From contig JAZRHH010000018.1 in NCBI GenBank assembly GCA_045644665.1, positions 37,691-101,690 of the forward strand: 64,000 nucleotides of DNA, written 5' to 3'. The notes beneath the pieces were generated by a model. The model was not told where the DNA came from, did no database searches, and was given only the letters and a program-made list of their open reading frames with translations. Below, piece by piece: positions 51,782 through 60,112 of this stretch (its first letter is position 1; every line of letters starts with the position of its first letter). The DNA comes from RGIG9115 sp045644665 (GTDB lineage Bacteria > Bacillota > Clostridia > UBA1381). Position numbers and translations under genes: made by a program.

Positions 51782-52744
51782 ATGAAAGCATATTATTTAG
51801 ACGAAGCTGATAGATTGTCAAAAAAAGTTTCCGGGTATAAAAATTGTTTTAAATTTGCAACAGTTGCAGATTCTCATATTGATAATTCAATTTCGGATAC
51901 TTTTTCAAATATTCGCGCTGTTGACAAAAATGTTGATTTTAATTGTCTTGTGCATTTGGGTGATTTTTTGAACGGAAATCTTCCAAAACATTATACAAAA
52001 GCTGTTCTTAAAGATCAAATGAATGGTTTTCGCAGTTCTGTAGACGGGAAATGTTTTTATCCTGTACAAGGCAACCATGACGGATTTTGTGATTTGACCC
52101 GGTCAGGCGGCACTGCATCAAATATAGCATTGGATGAGGACTGGCATGAAGCTACAAAGTTTGTGGATTTATATGAAAATGTTTCAAGACCGGGGAATAA
52201 GCCATATTTCTTTGTAGATTATCCTGAACATAAGGTAAGGATGATAGTACTATGTAGCTTTTTCTATGAGGGAGCAAGTTATAAAAAGAAGTTTGGAATA
52301 GATGAAGAACAGATTAAATGGATGAGGGATTTTGCTCTTGATGTGGGCAAAGGCTGGACAGTAATGATTTTTTCTCATGATGTACCATTAAAAGATCTTG
52401 ATGCAGAGGTTTGTGACGAAAATTCAAAAATAAATGGTATTCTTGCAATGGATATTGTTAAAGAGGCTTGTAAAACCCGGGGATTTGATTTTGCAGGGTG
52501 GTTTGTAGGACATACTCATGGAGATTATACAGGCAAGGTATACGGGCTTAACTTTATATTGGTAGCATCAGAAACTGCGTATGTTCCGCAGCTTTGGGGT
52601 ATGCCGGAGGGCGGATATTATCCTGACAGAGAACTTAATACCGTGAGCGAGGATTTGTGGGACTGCGTTATCCTCGACAAACAAAACAGAAAAATCAGAA
52701 TTTTCAGGTTTGGAGCCGGTTGTGACAGGGAAATTGATTATTAA
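51782..52744 (+). CDS. Calcineurin-like metallophosphoesterase, predicted active
   Basis: 320 aa, no signal peptide. All metal ligands of the family are present: Asp30 and His32 (VADSHID), Asp61 (VHLGDFLNG), Asn98-His99 (QGNHDG), His199 (FSHDVP), and His244 and His246 (VGHTHGD). The domain spans nearly the whole protein, with an unusual tail ELNTVSEDLWDCVILDKQNRKIRIFRFGAGCDREI shared with the downstream paralogue. Relatives act on nucleotides, phosphodiesters or phospholipids; the substrate is not predictable. SD AAAGG lies about 13 bases upstream, so the translation start is less secure. Confidence 0.9.
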   Translation: MKAYYLDEADRLSKKVSGYKNCFKFATVADSHIDNSISDTFSNIRAVDKNVDFNCLVHLGDFLNGNLPKHYTKAVLKDQMNGFRSSVDGKCFYPVQGNHDGFCDLTRSGGTASNIALDEDWHEATKFVDLYENVSRPGNKPYFFVDYPEHKVRMIVLCSFFYEGASYKKKFGIDEEQIKWMRDFALDVGKGWTVMIFSHDVPLKDLDAEVCDENSKINGILAMDIVKEACKTRGFDFAGWFVGHTHGDYTGKVYGLNFILVASETAYVPQLWGMPEGGYYPDRELNTVSEDLWDCVILDKQNRKIRIFRFGAGCDREIDY

Positions 52745-52758
52745 AGGAGAGAGCAAAG

Positions 52759-53736
52759 TTGGATTGTTTTAAGAATGAAATAACCGATACAATAAACAAA
52801 ATTCAAAGCATTCGCAGCAAGGATGATTTGTGCTTTGCTGTACTTAGTAATAGTCATTTGTCTGAACAGGGTATAACAACCTGTGAAAATATTGGTGCAG
52901 TTGATAAAGAAATAGGTTTTGATTTTACAGTGCATCTTGGTAATATTATAAACGGCAACAATCCGCAAAAAATATCCTTGCAGCTTTTAAAAAGTGAAGT
53001 GCAGATGTACAAAGAATGTATAAAAAACAAAAAAATGTTTATCTCACAAGGGGATAAGGACGGCTGGAGAGATGAACGGTTTTTAGGGCAGCTTGCCGAG
53101 CATATTATTACAGATGAGTTTTGGCATGAGGGAACTTCATTTATAGATGAATACGAAAATGTATCAAGACAAGGTAATAATCCTTATTATTATGTTGATA
53201 TTCCCGACAAAAATGTAAGACTTGTATTTTTGTGCTCATACCACTATCAAATAGACTCCGAAATTGGATATTTCAAAAAGTATACAGAAATAAGTGCAGA
53301 ACAAGCCGCATGGCTTAAAAATAAAGCTCTTGCAGGTTGTGAGGACAAGACAGTTTTTCTTTTTTCTCACAAAATTCCAAGTTCAAGATTTGAAAAAGGA
53401 AAGGATATATTTGTCTATAAAGGCAATTGTACAGAGCCACTTTTTGCTATTATACAGCAAGCACAAAAAAGAGGAGTTAACGTTAGCTGTTGGTTTGGCG
53501 GGGGATACGGTTATGACAGCGAAGTTAATGTTGCAGGAATTAATTTGTCTGTTATCAACTCTCAGCTTCCAAAGTGCGTAACAGATGCCAAGTGCGATAA
53601 TGTGCGTTTAGCAGAAGACAGAAATTTAAATACCGTGAACCAGGATTGCTGGGACGCAGTTATATTAAAACAAAAGGAGAGAAAAATATACATATACCGA
53701 TTTGGATGCGGTGAGGACAGGGTCATTGAATACTAA
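52759..53736 (+). CDS. Metallophosphoesterase paralogue with degraded active site (predicted pseudoenzyme)
   Basis: 325 aa, TTG start 14 bp after the active paralogue, with AAAGGAGAG upstream. The fold aligns along the whole length (HLGN..NG, YENVSRQGNNPYYYVD, LNTVNQDCWDAVIL, IYRFGCGEDRVIEY), but most metal ligands are replaced: Asp30 to Asn31, Asp61 to Asn62, Asn98-His99 to Asp99-Lys100, His244 and His246 to Gly249 and Gly251. Only His33 and His204 remain. The reading frame is intact and core residues are kept, so it is not a decaying pseudogene; a regulatory or binding role is inferred. Confidence 0.85.
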   Translation: MDCFKNEITDTINKIQSIRSKDDLCFAVLSNSHLSEQGITTCENIGAVDKEIGFDFTVHLGNIINGNNPQKISLQLLKSEVQMYKECIKNKKMFISQGDKDGWRDERFLGQLAEHIITDEFWHEGTSFIDEYENVSRQGNNPYYYVDIPDKNVRLVFLCSYHYQIDSEIGYFKKYTEISAEQAAWLKNKALAGCEDKTVFLFSHKIPSSRFEKGKDIFVYKGNCTEPLFAIIQQAQKRGVNVSCWFGGGYGYDSEVNVAGINLSVINSQLPKCVTDAKCDNVRLAEDRNLNTVNQDCWDAVILKQKERKIYIYRFGCGEDRVIEY

Positions 53737-53819
53737 AAAAGCCTGACCATATAAGTAATAAAAAATCTCTTTTCCGAATAGTAATTGTATAAAAAGCTAT
53801 TTTGGGGGAGAGATTTTTT

Positions 53820-54392
53820 TTGCGGAATACAAGGCTTATTGGCTTTACAAAATATACGGTTATTGCTTTAGTTTTATTTACGTCTGCAATTATATGCGGC
53901 AGCATAGGTGCAGGCATGATTGCAGGTGAGGAAATGAACGTTCTTACAAATTATATGCAAGGATTTTTTGACAGTGTTCCAACGGTCGGCCTCGGACTTG
54001 CACTCAGTTCCTTAAAAAAATATTGCCTTGTTTGGCTTGGTGTATTTATCTCCGGATTTATTATGCCGGGGTTTCTTTTAAGTGCCTATACTTTAATTGA
54101 AAGAGGTTATGTGATAGGTTACACCATAGGAGGATTTTTAAAAGTTTACGGTGTAAAGGGTATTTTGGCTTGCTGCTCACTACTTCCTGAACTTCTTTTT
54201 TATATACCTGTTTTTGTGTTATTTTCGTCAATTTCACTAAAAATGAGTTTTTCCAAAAAAGAGGATAAAAAGATTTTTTTAAGAAAATATATACTTATTT
54301 CCTTAATTTTCCTATCTGTATTTTGTGTTGTTTCATTTTTTCAAACCTTTATGACCACAACATTTATGACTCTTATATCAAGCAAAATGTAA
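53820..54392 (+). CDS. spoIIM: Stage II sporulation protein M
   Basis: Part of the SpoIIDMP engulfment machine that degrades septal peptidoglycan around the forespore. 190 aa from TTG 53820, with GGGGGAG about 10 bases upstream; an in-frame TTG at 53802 lies in front of that site. About five membrane segments; the segment VFISGFIMPGFLLSAYTLIERGYVIGYTIGGF carries the conserved Gly pattern of SpoIIM/DUF95. The order spoIIM-xerD follows that of Bacillus and Clostridia, here without fur between them. Confidence 0.9.
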   Translation: MRNTRLIGFTKYTVIALVLFTSAIICGSIGAGMIAGEEMNVLTNYMQGFFDSVPTVGLGLALSSLKKYCLVWLGVFISGFIMPGFLLSAYTLIERGYVIGYTIGGFLKVYGVKGILACCSLLPELLFYIPVFVLFSSISLKMSFSKKEDKKIFLRKYILISLIFLSVFCVVSFFQTFMTTTFMTLISSKM

Positions 54393-54454
54393 CAAAACTG
54401 TAACCTGTCAGTAATCGCGCTATAATTTGTGTGTTACAAAAATGCCGAAAACAC

Positions 54455-54482
54455 TTCACAAAAAAAATTATTATGTTATAAT
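54455..54482 (+). promoter_or_regulatory. Possible promoter of xerD
   Basis: TTCACA (54455-54460) and TATAAT (54477-54482) with a 16-bp spacer, 52 bp before xerD. Confidence 0.55.
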
Positions 54483-54533
54483 TAGAATAGTGCTCTTATG
54501 CACTATGTTAAAACACATGAAGGAGAAACACGT

Positions 54534-55418
54534 ATGAGTTATTGTATTGAAGAATACATATCATATATGCAGGACGAAAAACATAAGTCAAAAAATACAG
54601 TTGAATCATACAAACGGGACCTTACACAATACATAACATATTTAACAAATATTAATATAAACGGTGCAGAGGCTGCAACAAAATCAGACGTACTAACTTA
54701 TCTTTTGGAACTAAAAAAAAGCGGAAGAGCGCCGTCAAGTATTTCAAGAATGTTGACATCTCTTCGTTCATATTATGCATATCTTAAAAATAATAATTAC
54801 TCGGAGGCAGACCCTACAGAGAGCCTTGAAGCACCTCATGTAGAAAAGAAGCTTCCAAAAATATTAACATTTGAACAAGTTGGAAGACTTTTATCAGCTC
54901 CTGATGCAAAAGAGCCCAAGGGCATGAGAGACAGAGCTATGCTTGAACTTTTATACGCCACAGGTATAAGAGTTTCCGAGCTTATAGGACTAAAGCTTGA
55001 TGATGTAGTTCTTTCCCTTAAGTTTATAAGATGTAAAGGCACTGATAAGGAAAGAATTATACCAATAGGGGACAGAGCTGTTCAGGCAGTAACCGACTAC
55101 ATAAAAAAAGCAAGAAAAGAGCTTCTTAAAGGTAAACAGTCAGCAGAGCTTTTTGTAAACTGTTCCGGAGGCAGCATTTCAAGACAGGGTTTTTGGAAAA
55201 TAATCAAGCATTACGGTGAAAAGGCAGAAATTGATGTTGAAATTACTCCACATATGCTAAGACATTCTTTTGCTGCTCATCTACTTGAAAACGGAGCAGA
55301 TATGCGCTCTGTTCAAACAATGATGGGACATGCAGATATTTCATCAACACAAGTTTATTCCGCCCTTATGGATTCCCACCTCAGAGAGGTGTACGAAAAA
55401 GCACATCCAAGAGCATAG
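54534..55418 (+). CDS. xerD: Tyrosine recombinase XerD
   Basis: Resolves chromosome dimers at dif together with XerC/CodV. 294 aa from ATG 54534, with AAGGAGA about 8 bases upstream (an ATG at 54498 precedes it). N-terminal SAM-like core-binding domain about 1-95, catalytic domain after. All catalytic residues are visible: Arg146, Lys168, His240, Arg243, His266 and Tyr275. Length and position after spoIIM support XerD over phage integrases. Confidence 0.95.
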   Translation: MSYCIEEYISYMQDEKHKSKNTVESYKRDLTQYITYLTNININGAEAATKSDVLTYLLELKKSGRAPSSISRMLTSLRSYYAYLKNNNYSEADPTESLEAPHVEKKLPKILTFEQVGRLLSAPDAKEPKGMRDRAMLELLYATGIRVSELIGLKLDDVVLSLKFIRCKGTDKERIIPIGDRAVQAVTDYIKKARKELLKGKQSAELFVNCSGGSISRQGFWKIIKHYGEKAEIDVEITPHMLRHSFAAHLLENGADMRSVQTMMGHADISSTQVYSALMDSHLREVYEKAHPRA

Positions 55419-55423
55419 ATATA

Positions 55424-55453
55424 AGAGTTTGTGAAAATCACAGGCTCTTTTTT
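55424..55453 (+). terminator. Terminator after xerD
   Basis: AGAGTTTGTGA (55424-55434) pairs with TCACAGGCTCT (55438-55448), with G-U pairs, followed by TTTTT. Confidence 0.8.
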
Positions 55454-55454
55454 A

Positions 55455-55483
55455 TTGACCTTACAGGAAAAATGTGTTATAAT
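55455..55483 (+). promoter_or_regulatory. Promoter of the MFS transporter
   Basis: TTGACC (55455-55460) and TATAAT (55478-55483), 17-bp spacer. The -35 starts 1 bp after the xerD terminator tract. The 92-base leader shows no recognised riboswitch. Confidence 0.68.
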
Positions 55484-55575
55484 GATTTCATCAAAAATGT
55501 AACCGTTTGTATGAATTGTTGACAGAAATCGTTGTCATCCAAATCATTCAGTCTTTTTATAAAGGAGTATTACAA

Positions 55576-56796
55576 ATGAACAAAACAAATCAAAATCTTT
55601 CTATACGTTGGTTCTATATGGTAATAGGTATCATTTCTATGCTGTTTGCCGGTGTTTTGTATGCATGGTCAATCTTGAAATCACCCTTAGCCGCTGAATT
55701 TGGCTGGGGACCATCTGAACTTGCTCTTAACTTTACGCTTGCAATGACATTCTTTTGTGTAGGCGGTTTGTTGGGTGCTCAGCTATCTAAACGCGTAGGA
55801 CACAGAGTTGCAATTATAACAGCGGGCATTCTTTCTGCTGCAGGCTTTGTCCTTACTGCCCTTTTGCATGATGTGCCTGTGGGACTACTGTATATTACTT
55901 ACGGCGTGCTGGCAGGTTTGGGTATTGGTATTGCCTACAATGTGGTTATAGCAACTGTCAGCGCCTGGTTCCCTGACAAAAAAGGCCTATGCTCCGGCTG
56001 TTTGATGATGGGTTTCGGCGCTTCTGCCCTAATACTGGGTAATGTGGCTGATGCTATGTTTAAAAGTGTAATCGGTTGGCGTACTACCTATGTAATTTTA
56101 GGAATTGCCATTTTTGTAGTTTTAACCCTGTCAGGACTTTTACTCAAGGCTCCCGGTTCTGACACAGTTCTTCCTCAGCCTAAGGCCGGAGGGAACACAG
56201 ATGAGGATTTTAAACAACAGGACTTTAGCTCCGTACAGATGCTTTGCCGACCGTCATTTTGGCTTGCATTTATTTGTATCTCATTCCTGGCTGCTGTTGG
56301 CAGCTCGGTTATCAGCTTTGCAAAGGATTTGGCACTGTCTGTAAACGCACCTGAAGCATTGGCTGTGTCTTTAGTAGGTGTACTATCGGTGTGTAACGGT
56401 CTTGGTCGTATTCTCACCGGTGCAGTCTTTGATATTTTTGGCCGCCGTAAAACTATGCTCTGTGCCAATGTCCTTACCATTTGTGCCGCTGCTGTTACGC
56501 TGCTTGCTATATCTATTGACTCATTATTTTTGTGCGTTGTGGGATTGTGTCTGACGGGAATGTCTTACGGCTCCTGTCCTACAATTACTGCCGCATTTAC
56601 CGGTTCTTTCTTTGGAATGAAGCACTTTTCAAATAACATGGCTCTTATGACTTTCACTGTCATGGTCGGATCTTTCATTGCCACAGCATCAAACAAGGTC
56701 CTTGAAGCTACCGGCGGATATACTGCGACGTTTATGATGTTGCTGGGCTTAACATTTGTTGCACTTGTGCTGAATATCTTTATCCGCAGACCTTGA
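55576..56796 (+). CDS. MFS transporter, OFA (oxalate/formate antiporter) family
   Basis: 406 aa from ATG 55576 with AAAGGAG 8 bases upstream. About twelve membrane segments; the N-terminus (RWFYMVIGIISMLFAGVLYAWSILKSPLAAEFGW) and the GLGIGIAYNVVIATVSAWFPDKKGLCSG segment are characteristic of the OFA family, which carries small carboxylates or is of unknown substrate. Base use is visibly more GC-rich at third positions (many GGC, CTG, GCC, ACC) than in the neighbours, hinting at recent acquisition. Confidence 0.92.
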   Translation: MNKTNQNLSIRWFYMVIGIISMLFAGVLYAWSILKSPLAAEFGWGPSELALNFTLAMTFFCVGGLLGAQLSKRVGHRVAIITAGILSAAGFVLTALLHDVPVGLLYITYGVLAGLGIGIAYNVVIATVSAWFPDKKGLCSGCLMMGFGASALILGNVADAMFKSVIGWRTTYVILGIAIFVVLTLSGLLLKAPGSDTVLPQPKAGGNTDEDFKQQDFSSVQMLCRPSFWLAFICISFLAAVGSSVISFAKDLALSVNAPEALAVSLVGVLSVCNGLGRILTGAVFDIFGRRKTMLCANVLTICAAAVTLLAISIDSLFLCVVGLCLTGMSYGSCPTITAAFTGSFFGMKHFSNNMALMTFTVMVGSFIATASNKVLEATGGYTATFMMLLGLTFVALVLNIFIRRP

Positions 56797-56821
56797 CTTA
56801 AAGGAGACAAAAACATTAGAT

Positions 56822-58183
56822 ATGAAACTGATTTCAAATAAATCCTACTACATAAACCTTTTAAAAATTGCAATTCCAATCGCAATGCAAAATTTAATAA
56901 CCCTTTCCACAAGTATGATGGACACCCTGATGCTTGGAAAGGCGGACAACACGGGAGTTTTCCTTTCTGCCTCGTCCCTTGCAAATCAGCCCTTTTTTAT
57001 ATTAACCCTTATATGCTTTGGTCTTTCAGGTGCGGCAGGGGTTTTGTCCAGTCAGTACTATGGCAAGCGGGATTTTGATGCTATAAGAAAAATATTCTCA
57101 CTTGTTCTCAGGATTGGTACATTGTTTGGTATTATTATGGGTGGCGTTGTACTTGCATTTCCCGAAGGTGTTATGGGCATATACACTCAAAATCCGGAAC
57201 TTATAGCAGCAGGTGCAAAGTATCTTAGGATAATTGCCTTTGCCTATTTTATATTTGCACCGGGAAACACAATACTTTGTGCGCTTAGAAGTATAGAATG
57301 TGTAAAAATATCTGTAATTGTAAATATTGTTTCATTTGCACTTAATGTATTTCTAAACTGGGTACTTATTTTTGGAAATCTCGGTGCGCCGGCACTTGGA
57401 ATAGAGGGTGCGGCAATTGCAACTTTAATTGCCCGTATAAGTGAATTTTTAATAACCTTTGCATATCTGTTTGTATTTGAAAAAAGGCTTAAATTCAGAA
57501 TCAGGCATATTTTTGTAAAGTGTGGGTATCTGGCACTTGATATGCTCCGCCACGGAACACCTGTGTTTGTAATAGAACTTGCATGGTCTCTTGGAATGTC
57601 TGTTCAGGCAGGAATTCTTGGACATATAACCTATTCCGCAGGGGACCCTGTTGCAGCAAACTCAATTACAAGTATTGTTCAGCAGCTTTCCACAACATTT
57701 TTGTTTGGTATTGCAAATGCATCAGGTGTGGTTGTTGGAAAATCCATTGGTGAAGAAAACTTTAGCTTTGTAAAGAAGCAGGCATTTACAATGAACATTA
57801 TAGCCGTAATTATTGGAATAACTGCAGGTGCCCTGATACTACTTATCAAAAATCCTATGCTGAAGTTTTACGATTTTCCGGCAGAAACTATCGCACTTGC
57901 CGGTCAGCTTATAGATGTTATGGCGTTTATTACAATATTCGTTTCTTTTGCGGCAATTAATATAATGGGGGTTCTCCGTGGCAGCGGCGATACAAACTTT
58001 TGTCTTATAACAGAGTTTGTATGCATATGGTTTATAGCGCTTCCTATGGCATTTGTTGCAGCAAAGCTTAGGTGCCCTGTACCTGTGGTGCTTCTTCTAA
58101 TGAAAAGCGATGAAATTTTAAAGGTGATTATATGTATGTTCAGGTACAGAAACGATAAGTGGATTCATTCGCTTACAAGGTAA
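56822..58183 (+). CDS. MATE-family efflux transporter (second)
   Basis: 453 aa, twelve membrane segments. Starts MKLISNKSYYINLLKIAIPIAMQNLITLSTSMMDTLMLG, the layout of the DinF/NorM-like branch with LMLGK following the first helix; it differs from the first MATE (30259-31614) in that region and along its length, so they are not recent duplicates. It begins 25 bp after the MFS gene with AAAGGAGAC upstream. Substrate unknown. Confidence 0.92.
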   Translation: MKLISNKSYYINLLKIAIPIAMQNLITLSTSMMDTLMLGKADNTGVFLSASSLANQPFFILTLICFGLSGAAGVLSSQYYGKRDFDAIRKIFSLVLRIGTLFGIIMGGVVLAFPEGVMGIYTQNPELIAAGAKYLRIIAFAYFIFAPGNTILCALRSIECVKISVIVNIVSFALNVFLNWVLIFGNLGAPALGIEGAAIATLIARISEFLITFAYLFVFEKRLKFRIRHIFVKCGYLALDMLRHGTPVFVIELAWSLGMSVQAGILGHITYSAGDPVAANSITSIVQQLSTTFLFGIANASGVVVGKSIGEENFSFVKKQAFTMNIIAVIIGITAGALILLIKNPMLKFYDFPAETIALAGQLIDVMAFITIFVSFAAINIMGVLRGSGDTNFCLITEFVCIWFIALPMAFVAAKLRCPVPVVLLLMKSDEILKVIICMFRYRNDKWIHSLTR

Positions 58184-58260
58184 AACCCATTAAAAAACAC
58201 TATATAATTTTGCGCGTATTATTCAATTTTCATAAATGTAACAAAAAATTAAAAAAACTC

Positions 58261-58289
58261 TTGACAAAATGAAGTAAAATAAGTATAAT
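58261..58289 (+). promoter_or_regulatory. Promoter of rpmH-rnpA
   Basis: Perfect TTGACA (58261-58266) and TATAAT (58284-58289), 17-bp spacer, 78 bp before rpmH. The 77 bp upstream (from 58184) hold no gene and no DnaA-box consensus. Confidence 0.85.
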
Positions 58290-58366
58290 TGTAGAGGTGT
58301 CTGATTATCGAAGGAACTTTGGTATAGTCAGAATGATTGTATTGTTAAAAATAGGAGGTGCAGGAC

Positions 58367-58501
58367 GTGAAGAGAACATTTCAACCAAAAAAGCGTCAAA
58401 GAGCTAAAGAACACGGCTTCAGAAAGAGAATGAGTACTTCTTCCGGAAGAAAGATTTTGGCAAGCAGAAGACAAAAAGGAAGAAAGAAGCTTTCTGCATA
58501 A
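58367..58501 (+). CDS. rpmH: Large ribosomal subunit protein bL34
   Basis: A 44-aa gene with GTG start and AGGAGG 8 bases upstream. The protein begins MKRTFQPKKRQRAKEHGF and ends RRQKGRKKLSA, the highly conserved, very basic bL34. First gene of the rpmH-rnpA-yidD-yidC-jag cluster. In most bacteria dnaA lies upstream on the other strand; here it is a MATE gene. Confidence 0.97.
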   Translation: MKRTFQPKKRQRAKEHGFRKRMSTSSGRKILASRRQKGRKKLSA

Positions 58502-58571
58502 TAGAGTCTGCTTAGCGTAGATGTTTAGGCAAGGAGTCACGGACTTTTTGCCTTTTTGTGTATTTAGATTT

Positions 58572-58922
58572 ATGAAAAGAGAAAACAGATTAAAACTAAA
58601 TCGTGATTTCAGAAGGCTTTATTCAAAAGGAAAAACCGTAGCCTGTGGATGTGTAGCGGTATATGCTGCAAAAACAAAACGCCCCCTTGTAAGAGTTGGA
58701 CTTACAGTAGGCAAGGGAGTAGGCAACGCAGTTAAAAGAAACAGAGCAAAACGGCTGCTCCGGGCTGCATTTGATAATGTATCCGTCAAAATTTCAGGCG
58801 GGTACGATATTATAATTGTTGCACGCAACAGAATTGACGGTAAGACAAGCATACAGGTAACACGTGACCTTGGAAAAGCATTTGAGCTTTTAAATATGTA
58901 TGGGGATAAAGCTGTCAAATGA
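58572..58922 (+). CDS. rnpA: Ribonuclease P protein component
   Basis: 116-aa protein subunit of RNase P, which matures tRNA 5' ends. Start at ATG 58572 (MKRENRLKLNRDFRRLY); in-frame codons from 58521 would add an uncharacteristic hydrophobic N-terminus. The RNR motif is in GNAVKRNRAKRLLRAAF. There is no clear SD, as is common for rnpA after rpmH. The stop overlaps yidD by 4 bp. Confidence 0.94.
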   Translation: MKRENRLKLNRDFRRLYSKGKTVACGCVAVYAAKTKRPLVRVGLTVGKGVGNAVKRNRAKRLLRAAFDNVSVKISGGYDIIIVARNRIDGKTSIQVTRDLGKAFELLNMYGDKAVK

Positions 58923-59161
58923 AAAATTTATTACTTAAACTAATTGTATTTTACAGACGCCATATTTCGCCCCATAAGGGCGGAGCTTGCTGCAGGTTTA
59001 TTCCAACATGCTCGGAATATGCCTATACCGCCGTGGAGCGGTTCGGAATAATAAAGGGCACAGCGCTTGCGCTGTGGAGAATACTTCGATGCAATCCCTT
59101 GTGCAAGGGTGGATTTGACCCTGTTCCGCCAAAGCAGCCAAAAAAATCAGAGAGGAAATAA
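58919..59161 (+). CDS. yidD: Membrane protein insertion efficiency factor YidD
   Basis: 80 aa. Amphipathic N-terminal helix (LLLKLIVFYRRHISP), the Cys cluster of GGACCRFIPTCSEYAYTAVERFG and C-terminal RCNPLCKGGFDPVP are diagnostic. Assists YidC-dependent insertion at the inner face of the membrane. Overlaps rnpA by 4 bp and is 3 bp from yidC. Confidence 0.96.
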   Translation: MKNLLLKLIVFYRRHISPHKGGACCRFIPTCSEYAYTAVERFGIIKGTALALWRILRCNPLCKGGFDPVPPKQPKKSERK

Positions 59162-59164
59162 TCT

Positions 59165-60112
59165 ATGTTTCATTATTTAATAACAAGACCTCTGGGATTT
59201 ATAATTGAGACAATTTATAACTTTGTGCAAAACTACGGTCTTGCAATAATTTTGTTTACTGTTGTAGTAAAGCTTATACTTTTGCCGCTCAATATCAAAT
59301 CTCAAAAGGCAATGAGAAAACAACAGAAAATTCAACCAATCATCACAAAGCTGCAGGAAAAGTACAAAAACGACCAGGAAAAGCTTCAGCGCGAGATGAT
59401 GAAGGTTTATAAAGAAAACAATGTAAGCATGATGGGTGGATGTCTGCCAATGCTTATCCAAATGCCAATACTTATAGGCCTGTATCAGGTTATCCAAAGA
59501 CCAATTAGCTTTCTTGCAGGTGTAACGGAGTGGTCAGCGGACAAGCTTGAAATCGTATCTGCTTTAAGAGATAAAATTTCTGCAAGCTATCCTGAACTTG
59601 TCGGAAACCTGGGAAGCCTGGATGTTGAAAACCTTGTAAAAACAGGTCAGATTCAAATTTCAAAGTGGTGTACAGTACTAGGAGAACAGCTTGACTGGTC
59701 ATTTAATTTTAATTTTCTTGGACTTGACATTTCAAATGCGCCATCAGCCGCACTTTCTAAACTGATGGTGGGAGATTTCAGCAATATGAGCATAATATTG
59801 CTTATATTAATTCCTGCTTTTGCTGTCCTTACAACATGGCTCAGCACAAAAATCACACAAATGCAAAGCGGAAAACCTGCTGCAGCTAATGAGCAGTCAT
59901 CTCAAATGATGAGCAGCATGAATATAATGATGCCTGTAATGACAGGATTTTTCACATTTACCCTTCCGTCAGGAATGGGACTTTACTGGATAATCAGTAA
60001 TGTAGTTCAAATGGTGCAGCAGCTTGCACTTAACTATTATTTTGAAAAGAAAGGTGACGATTTTGATGTCAAAGTTCCAGAGTCAAATAAGAAAAAGCGG
60101 AAAAACCGTTGA
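59165..60112 (+). CDS. yidC: Membrane protein insertase YidC/OxaA
   Basis: 315-aa insertase, about five membrane segments. The short Gram-positive form lacks the large periplasmic domain of enterobacterial YidC. The conserved LPLNIKSQKAMRKQQKIQP cytoplasmic loop follows the first core helix, and MMSSMNIMMPVMTGFFTFTLPSGMGLYWIISN is near the end. Basic C-terminus (KKRKNR). No lipobox. It overlaps jag by 47 bp. Confidence 0.96.
   Translation: MFHYLITRPLGFIIETIYNFVQNYGLAIILFTVVVKLILLPLNIKSQKAMRKQQKIQPIITKLQEKYKNDQEKLQREMMKVYKENNVSMMGGCLPMLIQMPILIGLYQVIQRPISFLAGVTEWSADKLEIVSALRDKISASYPELVGNLGSLDVENLVKTGQIQISKWCTVLGEQLDWSFNFNFLGLDISNAPSAALSKLMVGDFSNMSIILLILIPAFAVLTTWLSTKITQMQSGKPAAANEQSSQMMSSMNIMMPVMTGFFTFTLPSGMGLYWIISNVVQMVQQLALNYYFEKKGDDFDVKVPESNKKKRKNR

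Noticed and set aside
52759..53736. The second phosphoesterase as an ordinary pseudogene
   Set aside because: The frame is intact over 325 codons and non-catalytic motifs are well kept, so a functional pseudoenzyme fits better.
54534..55418. XerD as a mobile-element integrase
   Set aside because: Length, full catalytic set, and position after spoIIM match chromosomal XerD; no att repeats or cargo are adjacent.
30259..58183. The two MATE genes as a recent duplication
   Set aside because: Their N-termini and loops differ strongly; they belong to different branches of the family.
58184..58366. Replication origin next to rpmH
   Set aside because: No TTATCCACA-like DnaA boxes or AT-rich unwinding repeats are visible, and dnaA is absent; the gap holds only the rpmH promoter.
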